Source: Aurantiochytrium sp. KH105 (lineage: Eukaryota > Sar > Bigyra > Thraustochytrida > Thraustochytriidae). From it: DNA of 64,000 bases. The notes under the pieces are model-generated. The model worked only from the letters and a program-made list of their open reading frames with translations. It ran no database searches and was not told where the DNA came from. Within the stretch, counting starts at the first letter, position 1. Each line of letters starts with the position of its first letter. The DNA is taken from positions 186,001 through 250,000 of the forward strand of contig BGKB01000112.1 in NCBI GenBank assembly GCA_003116975.1, given 5' to 3'. A program made the translations under genes and the position numbers. Below, piece after piece: positions 51,972-61,989 of this stretch.

Positions 51972-54929
51972 CGCAGGAACGACCAAGAAAAAGAGTCCAC
52001 GAGGAGATAGACAAGGTAGTATATGGTAACAATTCGACTCGTCGAAAGGACTCGAAGCCGGGTAGTAACTCTGATTATGAAGCACTCTTCGAAGGGACTC
52101 GAAGTCGGGTAATTATTATGATGAAAGGGCGGGTGTACTACCCACAGTCCCTTGCCTACTTACCGTAGCGCGGACTTCGTTCATGGCGCCTGAACAGCCT
52201 GCACAGACCTGTGCCGCGCACTAACCAGGACAAGGCGTGCATGCACGTGCAATGCATGCGTGTGCAGACGCTCAGTCCCTCCGCGCACTTCACGACCGGC
52301 CATTTCGCGTGATTTCAAGCTCGGCCGTTTTTAGCTCCCTCCCTCGCTCCCTCCCATGCAGCCAGCCACCTAGCCAGCCTGCCAGCCTGCCCGCCACCCA
52401 CCCAGTCCGAGCGTGATCAAGGTAGCGCGCACCCGTCCCGAAGATCCTTTAATCGGAGGCCCCTCGCTCGGAGTCGCTGCTGCTGGCATGAGTGGCCGCG
52501 ATCTTGGGATCCTGGCGTTTTCCTGGGCTGGCCCCACCGACGCCTCCGTGTGCGTGGCCACTGCGGACTTTCGCAATGTCACGAAAGTCGTGCGGCTACT
52601 GCGCGATCGTGTATACACACATACTCACGCGCGGCCCACCGGCTCATGCACGCGACGCGGGCGGAGCGAGAGCGCTGCCTCGATGGCGACGCAAGAGACG
52701 CGGCCGTCTCTCGCCGAGCCTTCGGCAGCCTGGCTTCGCGGCGTCCTGCTCTCTGCCGGCTGGGCCATGTCCATCGCCGATCGCAGTCGCAGCCAGCCCT
52801 GGCAGACTCGCGCAGAAGGGCCGATACAGTCCAAAACAGAACCTCGAGAAAGAGCACAAAGCAACGGACGAGTCTTTCGGCGTCATGGGGCAGCCACCAG
52901 CCTCTCTGCGAGACGGACGCACGCCACAGCGCCCTTCTTCCTTCGGCCAGGGAACGAGCGCGATCTTCGCGTGGGGAAGGGCCGGCGGCCGCGCCCCGCG
53001 CGCTCCCGGGCCTCGCGGCCGCCAAGAAGATGCCGCCCGCGCGAGGCCGCCCACGCGTGGCGAGCTTGCCGGTCCCGCTGCCTGCCTGCCAGGATCGCCG
53101 GCGCGAGCCTTCAAGTCTTGTCTATCCACCTCTTCGCGCTGTCCGGCCCAGTTGCACCCACCAGTGCCACCGCCCCTGCTAGGAGTGCTACCCACACCCG
53201 CGTCGGGTAAACCATCGCGCGCGAGTTCTCTGTGGGTCCCGGAACCGTGCGATGCACACTCTTCACCTCACACACCTCCCGTCCCCCACCGCTCGTTCCG
53301 GTACCTTTCTTCTCCGATGCCGCCGCCGGCTCGTCTCGCCCGCCACGCTTCGTGGCCGGGACGCGAGCGGGGCTTTCTTCGTGCTGCAGAGCGAGCGCCC
53401 CGTTCCAAGGCAGCAACCAAGCGGGGCAGGCCGCCTCCGCGTCTCCGGTGGCGGCCCGACACGGCCCCTGCCCGTCCTCGCCCACGAGGTGGCACGAGCT
53501 GCGCCGCTTTCCCTTTTTCTATTTATAACAGTAAATAAAAAGAGGGACCCGGGAAGGCAAGGAACCACGGAGGCGGATGGCCGGCAGGGACACCACACGC
53601 CAGCTGCGGGCCGCTTCTGCGGAGTGTCTGCAGGGCCGGTGGTATTGGAGACACACCGCGCGGTCCCAAGCTGTGGGTGCATGTGGGCGTGCGCGGGGCG
53701 ACCCCCGCTCGGCTCCGGGCTCCTTCGTTTCCTTTTCTTCTCCTGCGGCGCCTTCCACCCGAAGCGGTAGGCGGCGCTTCGCCTCGCTCGACCGGCCTGC
53801 CTGCGTGCACCTCCATGGCCAGCAGCCAGCGGCAGCAGCCAGCAGCCAGCAGCCACCAATGGGCAGCAGCCTGCCGGTGGCCGCAACAGCGAGAGCAACA
53901 TGCGCGCAGAGCCAGCCTCCCGCGCAAGCTACTCTTCGCCAGCCAACCAACCAACCGACCAACCAACCAGCCAGCCGGCCGGCCACGTGGCTGATGCTGA
54001 AAAAGAACTCAAGTTCTACGAGCCAGGTGCTGGCGGGTGCCGAGGCAAGGGCGTGACCTGGCTGCCGGGCCAATCTTTTCGGGATCAAGGCAACGAGAGG
54101 ATCACGAAGCCGAGGTATCGCGCTCCCTTTGATCTCGCCGCGGTCGCTGTCGCTTCCAGGCTAGCCGCCGGCCGGAGGCGCGATTCTGCTGTCGCGGCCG
54201 CGGCCGTAATTCAGGCCATCCCGGGCTCGGAGGAGGAGGCGACGATTCGCGCTGACTTGTAATTCCGGGCGGAGCAACTTCGTGGCGAGTCGCGGGGGCA
54301 CACGTCTCGCTCGCTTTCGCTGGCCGGCCTGGAGATGATGACAAACTGGGAAACCTGGCAGCTTGCTGACGGGCAAATAACGTGCGTCTGCGTGCGTCTG
54401 CGTGCTGCCGCGCGTCGCTCGCGATTCATGAAGATGCGTCGCCGCTTGCGCAAAACTGGCGCGCCGATGCGCAGAATGAAGAAAATTCGGAAGGCGGATG
54501 GGAAAGAGAAGAAGAGCAGATTCCGGCCAGCAAAGAGAATGCCGACATAACGCAGACCGCTCACGTCGCATCGCGCGCGCTCTTTCTGCGTTGAGGACAC
54601 ACGATTTACGGCGGGAAAGCCTGCGCGGGTGCGTCCGGAGACATGATTTTCGGCCCATGCGACGGCCGACAACGTGGTCGCCACCTGCTTCATCGGCGGC
54701 GTGGAAGAAGCTGAAAGGCTGAAGCCGGGGCGGGCTGACCGGGCCACGTACTTGATAAACGCAGTAGGACAGCGCTGCCCGGCATCGACAGCACCCGCCA
54801 GATCGCGGCGGCCAATTTCGAGAGTCGTCACCGAGTTTGCCTGGACATCATTCATGCATTCGTTGCAAAAGCAGAAGCAACAGGTGCAGCAGCGGCAGAT
54901 GCATCAGCACAAGTAGCAGAGGTAGCAGC

Positions 54930-55430
54930 CCGAAGAACCAGCCACAAGCACCAGCCACAAGCAGCAAGAGCAGCAGAAGCTGCAGAAGTAGCAGAAGCTG
55001 CAGAAGTATACCAGAAGTAGCAAAAAGAGCAAAAAGAAGCAAAAAGAAGCAAAAGCACCAGCCAGAAGTACAAGCAGCAGCTGGCAGGAGCAACAGAAGC
55101 ACCAGCAAAAGCACTAACTAGAAGTACCAGCCACAAGCAGCAGCCACAAGCAGCAAGAGCAGCAGAAGCTGCAGAAGTAGCAGAAGCTGCAGAAGTATAC
55201 CAGAAGGAGCAAAAAGAGAAAAAAGAAGCAAAAAGTAGCAAAAGCACCAGTCAGAAGCAGTACAAGCAGCAGGAGCAACAGAAGCACCAGCCATGGCAGC
55301 AAAAGCACTAACCAGAAGTACCAGCCACAAGCACCAGCCACAAGCAGCAAGAGCAGCAGAAGTGGCAGAAGTGGCAGAAGAAGCAAAAGTAGCAGAAGTA
55401 GCAAAAGTAAGAGGGGAAAAGGCAACAGAG
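54930..55430. repeat. ~190-bp minisatellite, three imperfect copies
   Basis: The block CCAGCCACAAGCAGCAAGAG...GCAGAAGTAGCAGAAG recurs with the segment GCAGCAAGAGCAGCAGAAG starting at 54961, 55150 and 55344 (periods 189 and 194). Each block is itself built of AGCAGAAG/AGCAAAAG units. The second period is not a multiple of three, which argues against coding. Confidence 0.85.
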
Positions 55431-56409
55431 AAATCAAAAGCAACAGCCAGAAGCAGCAGAAACAAGAAAGGCAGCGGTGAAAGCAACACTTGGCACCTCT
55501 TTAAAATGTTCGATTCCCACATTATTTTGACTGTGGCTAAAATTGCCCAAGTAGAGTAAGAGGCCACAGCTCGCTTGACATCGCCAAACACACATACTAT
55601 AGCTAATCCTTCTATCCTGTACTATAGGCTTCATATCGCGAGCAAACAAGGTCTCCCGCAAGTTCCTCTTTAAAGACTGAGCGAAACATTTCGTGCTGTG
55701 GGTGTGGGCTGCGCGAACGTTTCCCATTGAGAACATTGCCGTTTTTGCCGCCCCAACGGCGCGCGCTCGAGCCCTTGCCGTCCCAGTCCCCCGGCGCGTG
55801 TACGCACGCAGGCAGGCAGGCACTGCTCGCGCCACCGCGCGCAGAGACGCGGACGCGCGCGGACACGGGCAGGCCAGCGAGCAGCCGCCCCGCCCCGCCC
55901 CGCCCCGGCCGCGCTGGCGGCGAGAGGGAGGCCGCGCTGGCTCGGCCTCTATGAGGCGGCGCGTACAAAATAAGCAAGCACGCAAGCAAGCCAAGAATCT
56001 CTCCACTTGCGCGGGGACGTGCAAGTCAGGAATAGCGACCCGGCAAGTGCGGCAAAGGAGGCCGCAAGTGCACCAACCGGCCCGGTCCTGGCACCCTCGC
56101 CGCTCGAGCAGACCCGAGTGCCGTGGCGTGCGAGCCGAGCTCAGTCGCGCAGGCAGGCGCGCAGACGCGCGACGCGGACGCGGCGTCGTGTCACCGCCCG
56201 CCCGCACGCCCGCCCGCCCGCCGCCTTGCGCCGTCCGGCCTTGCCTCGCCGTCTCCCGCCGCTCGGCGCCGGCGCACAGCGCGAGCACATAAATCCTGCC
56301 AGCGGCGAGCGACCACGCGAGCGGCCACCAAGCGAGCGAGCGGTCGCAAGGCAAGGCCCAAGTGCCCGCCGCTCCTTTGCCCCTTCTTGCCGCGGCTTCA
56401 GACGGCACC

Positions 56410-58440
56410 ATGATGGCCCCGTACGCAGACGAGGACCACATGATGCAGGCCAACCCGGACGCCTTGCCGACGATCATTGCCAAGCAAATCGTGCTCGACG
56501 AAGACATTCCGGGCGGGACGTCGAGCAGCCTTCGCGAGCTTCTTGACCTGCAGGACGCAGATGGCGGCGTGTACGAAGCGCATGCGGTCTGCGACGCGAC
56601 GTCGCAAAAGAAGGACGCTGACAAGGACCCAGCCCCAGCGTTTGACGTGAGCACAGCCCTCCCCGAAGACAAACAGCTCTTGGGCGTCATCGCACAGTCC
56701 ATGCCGCAGGACGACAACTCGCTGGACGTGCTCATTCAGCACGAACCTCCTTGCGAGGTGTTCAAGAGTCTGGCAGGTCGATCCTGGCTCCTCTTCACCT
56801 CGCTGTTTATTCTGCCTCGCGGCGTCGACTTGCATTACACGTTGTCGCGCCTCGCCATCGACCTTGTCCGGGGCACAGAGGTCGTGCAGACCTTTGTTAC
56901 GCAAGGCTGGCCGTCGCAAAGCGACTCTCGTCTCAATTTGGTCGAGATCGGAAGGCAAGGCGGACAGCGATCCACGCCCATCGCACAAGTTCAAGTTGTT
57001 CTCGGTCCGCACGAAGTCGGCACTCCGGCGTGCATTCTCGTTGTCATGCAGTGCGACCGCGACTCGAGCATCTCGCGCAGAAAGAATGTATTCCATGCTG
57101 TGGTGCGCCTTCGCGACCCCGAGCGCGCAAGTTTAGAGTCTTTTGAAGACGTGATCGAGGTCGATGCTGCCCGCCAGGCCGCGGACCTGCTCGAGCGTGC
57201 AGACGTCCAGGCACGGGCTGCGCTTGAGGCGCCCGCGCGCGTTGAAAACTGCGCGCGCACGCTCGAGTTCAAGATTTTGAGCAAATTTAACCACCAATTC
57301 GTAAAGGGCGGAGGCGAGCGCCGCAGAGAGGTGATTCGCGAGCACGACAAGCGCTACAGCGATCAGCGAAGGTGGGCCATGGAGCACTTTTCACAAACCG
57401 GCATCTTTGAGCCGCCCTTTGTGCCCCGCGACCTCAAGAGCTTTGTGCTCTTTTGCGAACAAAGGGAAAATGGCCTGCCCGATGACATTCACGCGCGGCG
57501 CCTGATGCGCTTATCGGTCTCGCCCAAGACGCCTCGGGGCGTCAAGCGTTCGCATCTGGCAGCATCAGCACCAGCATCAGCAGCAAGTCTTGGAGGAACG
57601 CCCAAAGCACCGGCGTTGTCCCCGCCAGGATTGCACGGGGCGAATTCCTCGGCAGAGGCGCTCACGCAGCTTCGAACAGGACGTTCACGAGTTTCGCCGG
57701 GCGCGCGAGCGTCAGGGTCGCGATCAGCAGGACCGCGGCGGGGTGGCAAGCAGGCCGAGCGCAAGCGTCAAGTGGTTCTCGAGCACCGTGTGCTCGAGTC
57801 TTGGGAGTCGCTGGATGACCACCACAAGCTTTCCGTGTTTTTCCGCATTTGTCCCGACCTTGCTCGACTTGGGACGCTCTTGGGCACCTTTTCTCCGCTT
57901 GGAGCGCCAATGGCAGCCACGGGCGGCGCCATGGGCGGCCCCCTCGGCGGCCCCATGGGTCCTCCGGGCGGGATGATGTCCTCGTTGGCTGCGGTCATGT
58001 CCAATACTAACCCGAGCGGTGCTGCAGATCCCTCTAGCACCAGCAGCGCCAGCAGCTCCAGCAATACATTTAACAATAGCATCGTCCAGCGAGATCAGCA
58101 CCAGCAAGATCACCCTGACGAGCCGCAAGAGCGCCATCAAGAGGGTGAACAAGGTAAATTAGATGCACGAGTGACGATGGGACGAGATCAAGATGGCGAG
58201 GCTCCTGCAAGCCTCAAACGTCGGCGCGAGGCCGACAACGAGGCCGACAACGAGGCCGACGAGGACAACGACAACGACAACGACACGGAACAGCGGCCCT
58301 CCTCCGCGACGTCGCAGACGCAGCGTGAGGGCCAAGATTGGGCGAAACCGGAATCGCGCCACGCGACCGGATCCGCGCCCGGTTCCAAACAAGGGGAACC
58401 TGTACTAGAACCGCAAACTGGTGCCGAAAATGACCTGTGA
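56410..58440 (+). CDS. putative nuclear regulator with the shared beta domain (long form, Gly/Asp-rich tail)
   Basis: 676 aa from ATGATG at 56410. An acidic N-terminus (1-120) precedes the shared domain at about 125-250: SWLLFTSLFILPRGVDLHYT, RLAIDLVRGTEVVQTFVT, PIAQVQVVLGPHEVGTPACI, LVVMQCDRDSSISRRKNVF and HAVVRLRD. It follows the block order of the 60090 and 47478 proteins. A second block at about 281-328 (CARTLEFKILSKFNHQF, ERRREVIREHDKRYSDQRRW) matches the 48567 protein. From 390 on there are Ser/Ala-rich stretches, a basic run (RRGGKQAERKRQ), a helical patch (LESWESLDDHHKLSVFFRI), a GGPMG stretch and a final EADNEADNEADEDND tract. A transcription-factor-like role is inferred from layout. 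No confident named family. Confidence 0.8.
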   Translation: MMAPYADEDHMMQANPDALPTIIAKQIVLDEDIPGGTSSSLRELLDLQDADGGVYEAHAVCDATSQKKDADKDPAPAFDVSTALPEDKQLLGVIAQSMPQDDNSLDVLIQHEPPCEVFKSLAGRSWLLFTSLFILPRGVDLHYTLSRLAIDLVRGTEVVQTFVTQGWPSQSDSRLNLVEIGRQGGQRSTPIAQVQVVLGPHEVGTPACILVVMQCDRDSSISRRKNVFHAVVRLRDPERASLESFEDVIEVDAARQAADLLERADVQARAALEAPARVENCARTLEFKILSKFNHQFVKGGGERRREVIREHDKRYSDQRRWAMEHFSQTGIFEPPFVPRDLKSFVLFCEQRENGLPDDIHARRLMRLSVSPKTPRGVKRSHLAASAPASAASLGGTPKAPALSPPGLHGANSSAEALTQLRTGRSRVSPGARASGSRSAGPRRGGKQAERKRQVVLEHRVLESWESLDDHHKLSVFFRICPDLARLGTLLGTFSPLGAPMAATGGAMGGPLGGPMGPPGGMMSSLAAVMSNTNPSGAADPSSTSSASSSSNTFNNSIVQRDQHQQDHPDEPQERHQEGEQGKLDARVTMGRDQDGEAPASLKRRREADNEADNEADEDNDNDNDTEQRPSSATSQTQREGQDWAKPESRHATGSAPGSKQGEPVLEPQTGAENDL

Positions 58441-59327
58441 TGCTTGACATGAATCCTTTTGTCTACAACAACATTCTTGGGGTACTTCGTCGGACTGTCG
58501 AGGGGCCATGGTGGGTGGAGATCGAGTCCGAGTCATTACGACCTCTTGTCGCTCTCTTTCGCTTCTCCAAGCTCGTTCTCGCAACCCCTTGATGCGCAAT
58601 CATCACGCACTTGCGTGCGTTGCTCTCGACGGTGAACCGGCGCGGGCACACTGCGCGTGCCGTGTGCGTGTGGCCAAGGCACCGGACGTTCTCCGCCGCC
58701 CCCGCCCCCATCCGTGGCAGAGTTCTCTGCCTTGCAGGCCGACGAGGATCGCGACAATGTGACGAAGAGACCGTGCGCGGATCCAGCATAGCGTGCTCGA
58801 GCACGGCGTCCACTCGCAGCGCGCGAGGGTGCCCTGGCGGCGAGAAGAGCAAACGGCGAATCGACGTGAAGAAGAAAACCACTTGTCGCAGAACGACTTT
58901 GACCTCTTCAAGCGACAGTCGCTTCGCAGGGCACGTGTGCCAGCAGCAGCAGCAGGAAAGTAAGCGAGCAAAAGCAAGCGAGTGCGACGGCAGCCCATGC
59001 GCGGAGAACAAGGATGCGACACGACACGACACTCCAAGATGCATGTCTCGCGCGTCGCTGCGCACCTCGCGCGATTGCAGGCCGCAGCCGCGGCCAGTGG
59101 CGGAAGAGAGGCAGCTCCCGCGCACACCCCCCTGCGAGTCAGTCAGACAGTCGTTCATTCCTGATTTGACCTTCGCGATTGGTGGCCTTCTCGAGCGGCG
59201 AGCCAAGTGAACATTCGCGCAATTGCACTTTCCCGCAGCAACAGCCCCCCGCAGCGATTTTCCAGCGCCATATGGCATGAGCGGGAACCGCAGGTGGGCG
59301 AGAGCCGCAAGTGGGACCTCTACCTGT

Positions 59328-59361
<34 letters not shown>

Positions 59362-60089
59362 GCGGAGCCGAAGAAAAGGATTTGAACGCGTCCGGCCGGG
59401 CTGTATCACGATTTTTCGTGACACAGAACCTGTTCGGGAAAGATCCTGCGCGCGAGGGACTCTGCGCACGACGGCCACGTTCGCACGCACGCACGCACGC
59501 GCGCACGCGCGTACGTACGCGCGCGGGGGCGAGGGCTCGCGGTGGTCGAGGACTTGCGGAGAAGGGTAGGGTGGTGCATCGAGCTGATCCCGGCCTGGAT
59601 CGAGCAAGTCAAGCAAGGGCGACGACCACGCCGACGAAGAAGAAGAAGAAGAAGCGGGGAGCAGCGCGCAGGCCTGCGCTGCATGCCAAGGCGCGCCGCG
59701 TGAGGTAGCGCCGAGTGGACGACGTCTGTCTGGACCTATAAAGTCCGGGCGGGCGACACGCATAGCCCGGAGTCGCGCTCGTGCAACAATTAGAAATACG
59801 CCACACAGCACTCGCAAGGCCGCAGCCGTGTCTCCTCTATTCTGGCAAGCGGGTCCGGGCTCGGGCTCACGCCCGGCCCGTCCACCTAGCACGTCCAAAT
59901 TGAAGCAGCGCAGAGAAGAAGAAGCAACGTCGAGAAGGAAAAGGAGGAGGAGGACAACGCAGACATCGAGCAGGACCTAGACCAAGACCAGCTCTGCACA
60001 CTGACAAAAGGACGAACGCCCCATTTCGGAACGAACGAGCGACTGTTGCCTCTTTTATTGGTCTTGATTGAATCGTCCAAGTAGGCGCG
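58441..60089. other. intergenic, with simple repeats
   Basis: It contains (CTG)n at 59329-59360, (CGCA)n at about 59481-59515 and (GAA)n at about 59633-59655. A 347-codon minus-strand frame covers part of it but is unconvincing (see rejected). TATAAA at 59737-59742 lies 350 bp before the next ATG and could be its promoter. Confidence 0.55.
59329..59360. repeat. (CTG)n trinucleotide repeat
   Basis: About ten perfect GCT/CTG units. Confidence 0.95.
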
Positions 60090-61127
60090 ATGCAGGCCAT
60101 CACCAAACCGCTCATGAACGGGAAAGCTCGACTCGAGGAAAAACAACAAGCAGGCGCAGATATCCAGCTTCATGAGTGCTCCGAGGCAACAAGTGGCGGT
60201 ACAGACTCTGAAAATGCAGTCGTCGCACGCGAGCTCTGGCCCGAACTTTGCGACCGTCTCCTCTGGTTGGGCGAAAAGGCCGAGGGGATGATCGAGTCCA
60301 ACTCGCTCAACGCATTGTCGAATGAACCTGCATCCGCGCCCAGCAAGGGAGCCGGCCGCGAATCCATCCCCCATGAAGGGTACCCACAGACGACCCCCAA
60401 GGGCATGCGCCGCTATGTCCTTCTCGTAGAAACCAAGGACGAAAGCGAGATTTCCTTCTTGCACATTAGCGTCATTGACAAGACACCCAAGGGTCGCGGG
60501 ACGCTCATGGAGTTTGTGCTCACCACGCAAGATGGAAAGATTAAACTCTTGAAGATGCCAAACGCGCAAGAGCAAGTCTTTGCCTCGGGATCTGCCATAC
60601 AGCATCGCTCGAACCGCAGTCGCATTCTCTTCTTTTTCGTTGCGCAAGAAGGAATTCCAATTGAAGGCCACATCAAGTTTCGCGTGCTTTCTGCCAACGG
60701 CACCTCGATCGAGTCCTCTCCTGTGCCCGTCGGAGGTGCTCGAAACGACCTGCCTTCTGCACCGACCGGTTCTGCGACGGCGGCGACGAAGACGAAAACG
60801 CCTTCCGCCTCGAACACGCCACCGCCATCTGTCCCCTCTCCTCCGCTTCCTGTTCAAACCAAGGTGGCTGAATATGATGAATCCAAGCAGCACGAGTCTG
60901 AACTTCATCGTGTGGGTGCTAAGCGCGAGCGATCAAGCTGCGCCGACGATTTTGCTGATGACCGAGAATCCATGCAAGAACATGACAATGAACTTGGACG
61001 CCTTCAGCACAGCAAACGCGCACGATTGTCCAAGATTCAGGACTTTTTCCAGCGCATCGATGAGACCACCAAGGATCTGCTCCGTATGGGAAGGCAGCTC
61101 TTTGACTCGACGGACATCTATCTCTGA
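60090..61127 (+). CDS. hypothetical protein with the shared velvet/Rel-like beta domain (medium form)
   Basis: 345 aa from the ATG at 60090. Residues 40-75 form an amphipathic helix (ARELWPELCDRLLWLGEKAE). The shared domain is 107-222: RRYVLLVETKDE, ISFLHISVIDKTPKGRGTLM, EFVLTTQ, VFASGSAIQHRSNRSRILFF, IPIEGHIKFRVLSANG, and SIESSPVPVGGARND. The last piece resembles the strand that follows the main beta block in velvet proteins (S-x-P-F-x-V-x-x-A-K). A Pro/Thr/Ser linker follows, then basic GAKRERSS and SKRARLSK and a terminal helix (IQDFFQRIDETTKDLLRMGR) that could dimerise. This is the closest relative of the 47478 protein in the window. Nuclear regulator is the best guess; function is unknown. 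Confidence 0.85.
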   Translation: MQAITKPLMNGKARLEEKQQAGADIQLHECSEATSGGTDSENAVVARELWPELCDRLLWLGEKAEGMIESNSLNALSNEPASAPSKGAGRESIPHEGYPQTTPKGMRRYVLLVETKDESEISFLHISVIDKTPKGRGTLMEFVLTTQDGKIKLLKMPNAQEQVFASGSAIQHRSNRSRILFFFVAQEGIPIEGHIKFRVLSANGTSIESSPVPVGGARNDLPSAPTGSATAATKTKTPSASNTPPPSVPSPPLPVQTKVAEYDESKQHESELHRVGAKRERSSCADDFADDRESMQEHDNELGRLQHSKRARLSKIQDFFQRIDETTKDLLRMGRQLFDSTDIYL

Positions 61128-61989
61128 AGACCAAAATCTCTGAAGCTTATTGAGATCTTTCTTGCCACTCCGTCAAAAAGGTCTGGACTCTCTTCGCCGT
61201 CCGTGTGCTGCAGGACAAACTTCAACGTTCAACTTAGCTTTTTTCCAGCGATGCTGTTTGGCAACGTTGACATCCCGGAAACAGAAAACTATGAAAACTG
61301 TGAAGTGCGTTCTCTTGTTCCATCTCAAGGAAAGTCTTTGTTAGCTCGAGTGTGTGCTGCCTGTGGTCAGTGAAAAGAACCAAAAAAGAATTGGCTGGTG
61401 ACAGTGACGTGCAAGCTGCATCCTCACTTTCCGATAGCACGCGCGGCTTGCAGTCCCTCTGACTGATGAAAAATTACAAACCGAATTTCTTTCCTCATTT
61501 CTCGCAAAACTCCAATGGGATGTTCTTCGTCCGTATCCAGATAACGGCTCCTACAATCAGCTGGCAGTCGTCAGCGTGTTCAAATTTATAGGGGGGGGGT
61601 AGACTACCAACCTTGACGTTGGCAAGTTTCTTTTGCGGGGGGGTATGGTCGCTAATTCGCCGATAAACTCTGGGATTTACCGATGCCGGGAGCAGGCTTT
61701 TCCGGAGGTCAGATTTCCCCGATGATTTCGGAGAGTCGCCAAAAAAGTATCCGGGATTTGCCAACGGTCGACCAGGCACAGGTGGAGCCTTCAGGCAACA
61801 GGCCGTGGCTGTTGGTAAAAGCCCTGGTTTTTAGTAAGAGAGGCACGGCGATCGGCAAGAGAGTGTTTTCGTTGGTAAAACAAGTGAGGTACTGTAGCAC
61901 GTGGTGCGTGGCGATTAAGCGCAGCCAGCAGATGAAAACCAAGCCCATCGTGAATGCAGAATAAATCGGTAAAATCAAGGGTTTTTATG
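61128..61989. other. intergenic / transposon 3' part with short subterminal-like repeats
   Basis: No gene. It contains G-runs (about 61592-61600 and 61637-61643). The motif (T/C)(T/C)GGTAAA occurs at 61812, 61872 and 61966, and inverted at 61676. This is similar to subterminal repeats of CACTA-type elements, but no terminal CACTA end was seen. Confidence 0.4.

Noticed and set aside
52488-53210. 240-codon plus-strand frame starting MSGRDLGILAFSW
   Set aside because: The first ~40 residues look protein-like, but the rest is Arg/Pro/Ser-rich and three frames are open at once. No family; kept only as a note.
53900-54262. 120-codon plus-strand frame ending AIPGSEEEATIRADL
   Set aside because: It begins in a CCAA repeat, is short, has no family and overlaps other open frames. 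Too weak to call.
58463-59506. 347-codon minus-strand frame containing CPAKRLSLEEVKVVLRQVV, reminiscent of a P450 haem segment
   Set aside because: The preceding F-x-x-G-x-R is absent, no I-helix or ExxR is seen, and the rest is low-complexity. The opposite strand reads equally well.
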